From: Acidimangrovimonas sp.
Lineage (GTDB): Bacteria > Pseudomonadota > Alphaproteobacteria > Rhodobacterales > Rhodobacteraceae
Assembly (NCBI GenBank): GCA_030147905.1
Contig: JASBUM010000250.1
Span: forward strand, 1 to 5,809
Direction of reading: 5' to 3'
DNA: 5,809 bases
Within the stretch, counting starts at the first letter, position 1, and each line of letters starts with the position of its first letter. A program made the position numbers and the translations under genes. Positions 5,132 through 5,809 of the stretch are shown here, one piece after another. The notes beneath the pieces are model-generated. The model ran no database searches and was not told where the DNA came from. It saw only the letters and a list, made by a program, of their open reading frames with translations.

Positions 5132-5457
5132 TTGAGAGCCCTCCAACCAAGTTCTCCTTGAACTATCGGCAGCGATTGGGCCGCGTTTGGGGGCGGAATG
5201 TGAAATTTAAGAGAAGATTTAAGGCAAAATTGTGCGCGTAAAGGTTGCGTGACACACGTCACGGTTGTGCGCTGAACGCAGGGCGGCCGCATGGGGAGAG
5301 GGGGACAGCGTCGCGCGGCGCGCCCGGATCGCGTGCGAATCCTGCCCGGGGCCGGCCCGGCGGCGGCACCGCATGCGCCGTCGTCCGGTTCGCGGCGCCG
5401 GGCGCGCGGCCCCGGCGAATGTGGCCTGAATGTGGCGCCCGTGGGCGGGAACGAAAA
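5132..5457. promoter_or_regulatory. Upstream region of the coiled-coil/membrane protein gene
   Basis: Positions 5203-5232 form the most AT-rich patch of the window and probably hold the minus-strand promoter. A TTAAAT hexamer (complement of 5205-5210) is a possible -10 element, but no good -35 pairs with it. The CRP-type dyad at 5248-5263 lies upstream. TTGTGCGC occurs twice, at 5230-5237 and 5265-5272. The part from 5283 to 5457 is GC-rich and shows no credible gene; the nonamer GAATGTGGC occurs at 5417-5425 and 5428-5436. Confidence 0.5.
5248..5263 (-). promoter_or_regulatory. CRP/FNR-family type dyad, GTGA-N6-TCAC
   Basis: CGTGACACACGTCACG is a 16-bp dyad with perfect 6-bp arms. It contains GTGA (5249-5252), six bases, then TCAC (5259-5262), which matches the core of the CRP-type consensus. 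Its centre is about 124 bp upstream of the ATG at 5131 and would be near -60 if the TTAAAT at 5205-5210 is the -10 element. That is a normal activator position. Which regulator binds, if any, is unknown. Confidence 0.45.
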
Positions 5458-5481
5458 CGGGGCGCCCGTGAAGGCGCCCCG
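5458..5481 (-). terminator. Intrinsic terminator of glnA
   Basis: A perfect 9-bp stem pairs CGGGGCGCC (5458-5466) with GGCGCCCCG (5473-5481) around a 6-nt loop. On the minus strand it is followed directly by TTTTCGTT. It begins 24 bp past the glnA stop codon. This is the classical Rho-independent form, and it separates glnA from the next minus-strand gene. Confidence 0.88.
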
Positions 5482-5505
5482 CCGGAACGTTGCCGTCCGG
5501 ATGAC

Positions 5506-5809
5506 CTAGCAGGAGTAGTAGAGCTGATATTCCACCGGATGGGGGGTATGCTCGTAGGCATAGACCTCTTCCCATTTCAGCGCCATGTAGCCCTCGAGCT
5601 GATCCTTGGTGAAGACGTCGCCGGCAAGCAGGAAGTCGTGATCGGCTTCCAGTTCGGTCAGCGCCTCGCGCAGGCTGCCGCAGACGGTCGGGATCTCGGC
5701 CAGTTCCTCGGGCGGCAGATCGTAGAGATCCTTGTCGGAGGCCGGGCCCGGGTCGATCTTGTTCCGGATCCCGTCGAGGCCGGCCATCAACAGCGCGGCG
5801 AAGGCCAGA
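5506..5809 (-). CDS. glnA: Glutamine synthetase type I, C-terminal part
   Basis: The C-terminal 100 residues of glutamine synthetase, ending at TAG (complement of 5506-5508); the rest lies beyond the right edge. Type I enzymes have about 470 residues, so roughly a fifth is visible. The enzyme joins ammonia to glutamate using ATP, as a cytoplasmic dodecamer. Diagnostic stretches are [28 protein letters not shown] and the terminus [13 protein letters not shown]. The Tyr of DLYDLPPE (complement of 5722-5724) is the residue adenylylated by GlnE in enterobacterial-type enzymes, so covalent control by nitrogen status is likely. In many alphaproteobacteria glnB lies just upstream of glnA; that region is outside the window. 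Its terminator is at 5458-5481. Confidence 0.96.
   Translation of the reverse strand, partial: LAFAALLMAGLDGIRNKIDPGPASDKDLYDLPPEELAEIPTVCGSLREALTELEADHDFLLAGDVFTKDQLEGYMALKWEEVYAYEHTPHPVEYQLYYSC

Noticed and set aside
4088..5161. A 357-codon plus-strand frame with long Gly runs, suggesting a Gly-rich protein
   Set aside because: The Gly runs are the complement of the Ala/Glu-rich helix of the minus-strand gene. The minus-strand frame has a ribosome-binding site, membrane segments and a terminator; this one has none of these.
5219..5575. Minus-strand frames between glnA and the next gene
   Set aside because: They cross the glnA terminator and the AT-rich promoter patch, have low-complexity Arg/Pro/Ala translations and no ribosome-binding site that I can see.

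Overview
The window looks like chromosomal DNA from a GC-rich alphaproteobacterium, most likely Rhodobacterales. The basis is the strongly G/C-biased third codon positions, the style of the glutamine synthetase C-terminus, and several proteins that resemble Rhodobacterales families. There is no transposase, integrase, phage gene, CRISPR array, tRNA or rRNA. It reads as ordinary core or flexible chromosome with unusually repeat-rich gaps.

Layout, left to right. (1) 1-788, plus strand: the C-terminal half of an NADP-type aldehyde dehydrogenase resembling alpha-ketoglutaric semialdehyde (2,5-dioxovalerate) dehydrogenase. (2) 789-931: a short gap between convergent genes, holding a G-quadruplex-type motif, three copies of a 17-bp element and a two-tier hairpin. 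(3) 932-2152, minus strand: a complete alpha/beta-hydrolase-OsmC fusion protein. (4) 2153-2583: a 431-bp gap between divergent genes, dominated by about nine units of a 16-17-bp tandem repeat. (5) 2584-3399, plus strand: a DUF3445 protein related to the haem-dependent oxidative N-demethylase alpha subunit. (6) 3400-3811: a gap between convergent genes, with a second degenerate repeat array starting at the DUF3445 stop codon and a strong terminator for the next gene. (7) 3812-5131, minus strand: an unrecognised 439-residue protein with an N-terminal globular domain, a long Ala/Glu-rich coiled-coil-like segment, a disordered linker and two C-terminal membrane segments. (8) 5132-5505: a gap with an AT-rich promoter-like patch, a CRP-type dyad GTGA-N6-TCAC and a classical terminator for glnA. 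(9) 5506-5809, minus strand: the C-terminal 100 residues of type I glutamine synthetase, including the adenylylation tyrosine.

The genes do not form one pathway. The aldehyde dehydrogenase belongs to sugar-acid or hydroxyproline catabolism. The hydrolase-OsmC and DUF3445 genes are divergent and share one upstream region. The unknown membrane-anchored protein lies downstream of glnA in the same orientation, but the glnA terminator and its own promoter-like region argue that it is a separate transcription unit. No clearly new multi-gene system is visible. The most interesting items are the 16-17-bp array with its cluster of GANTC (CcrM-type) sites, and the uncharacterised coiled-coil/membrane protein with a CRP-like upstream site.
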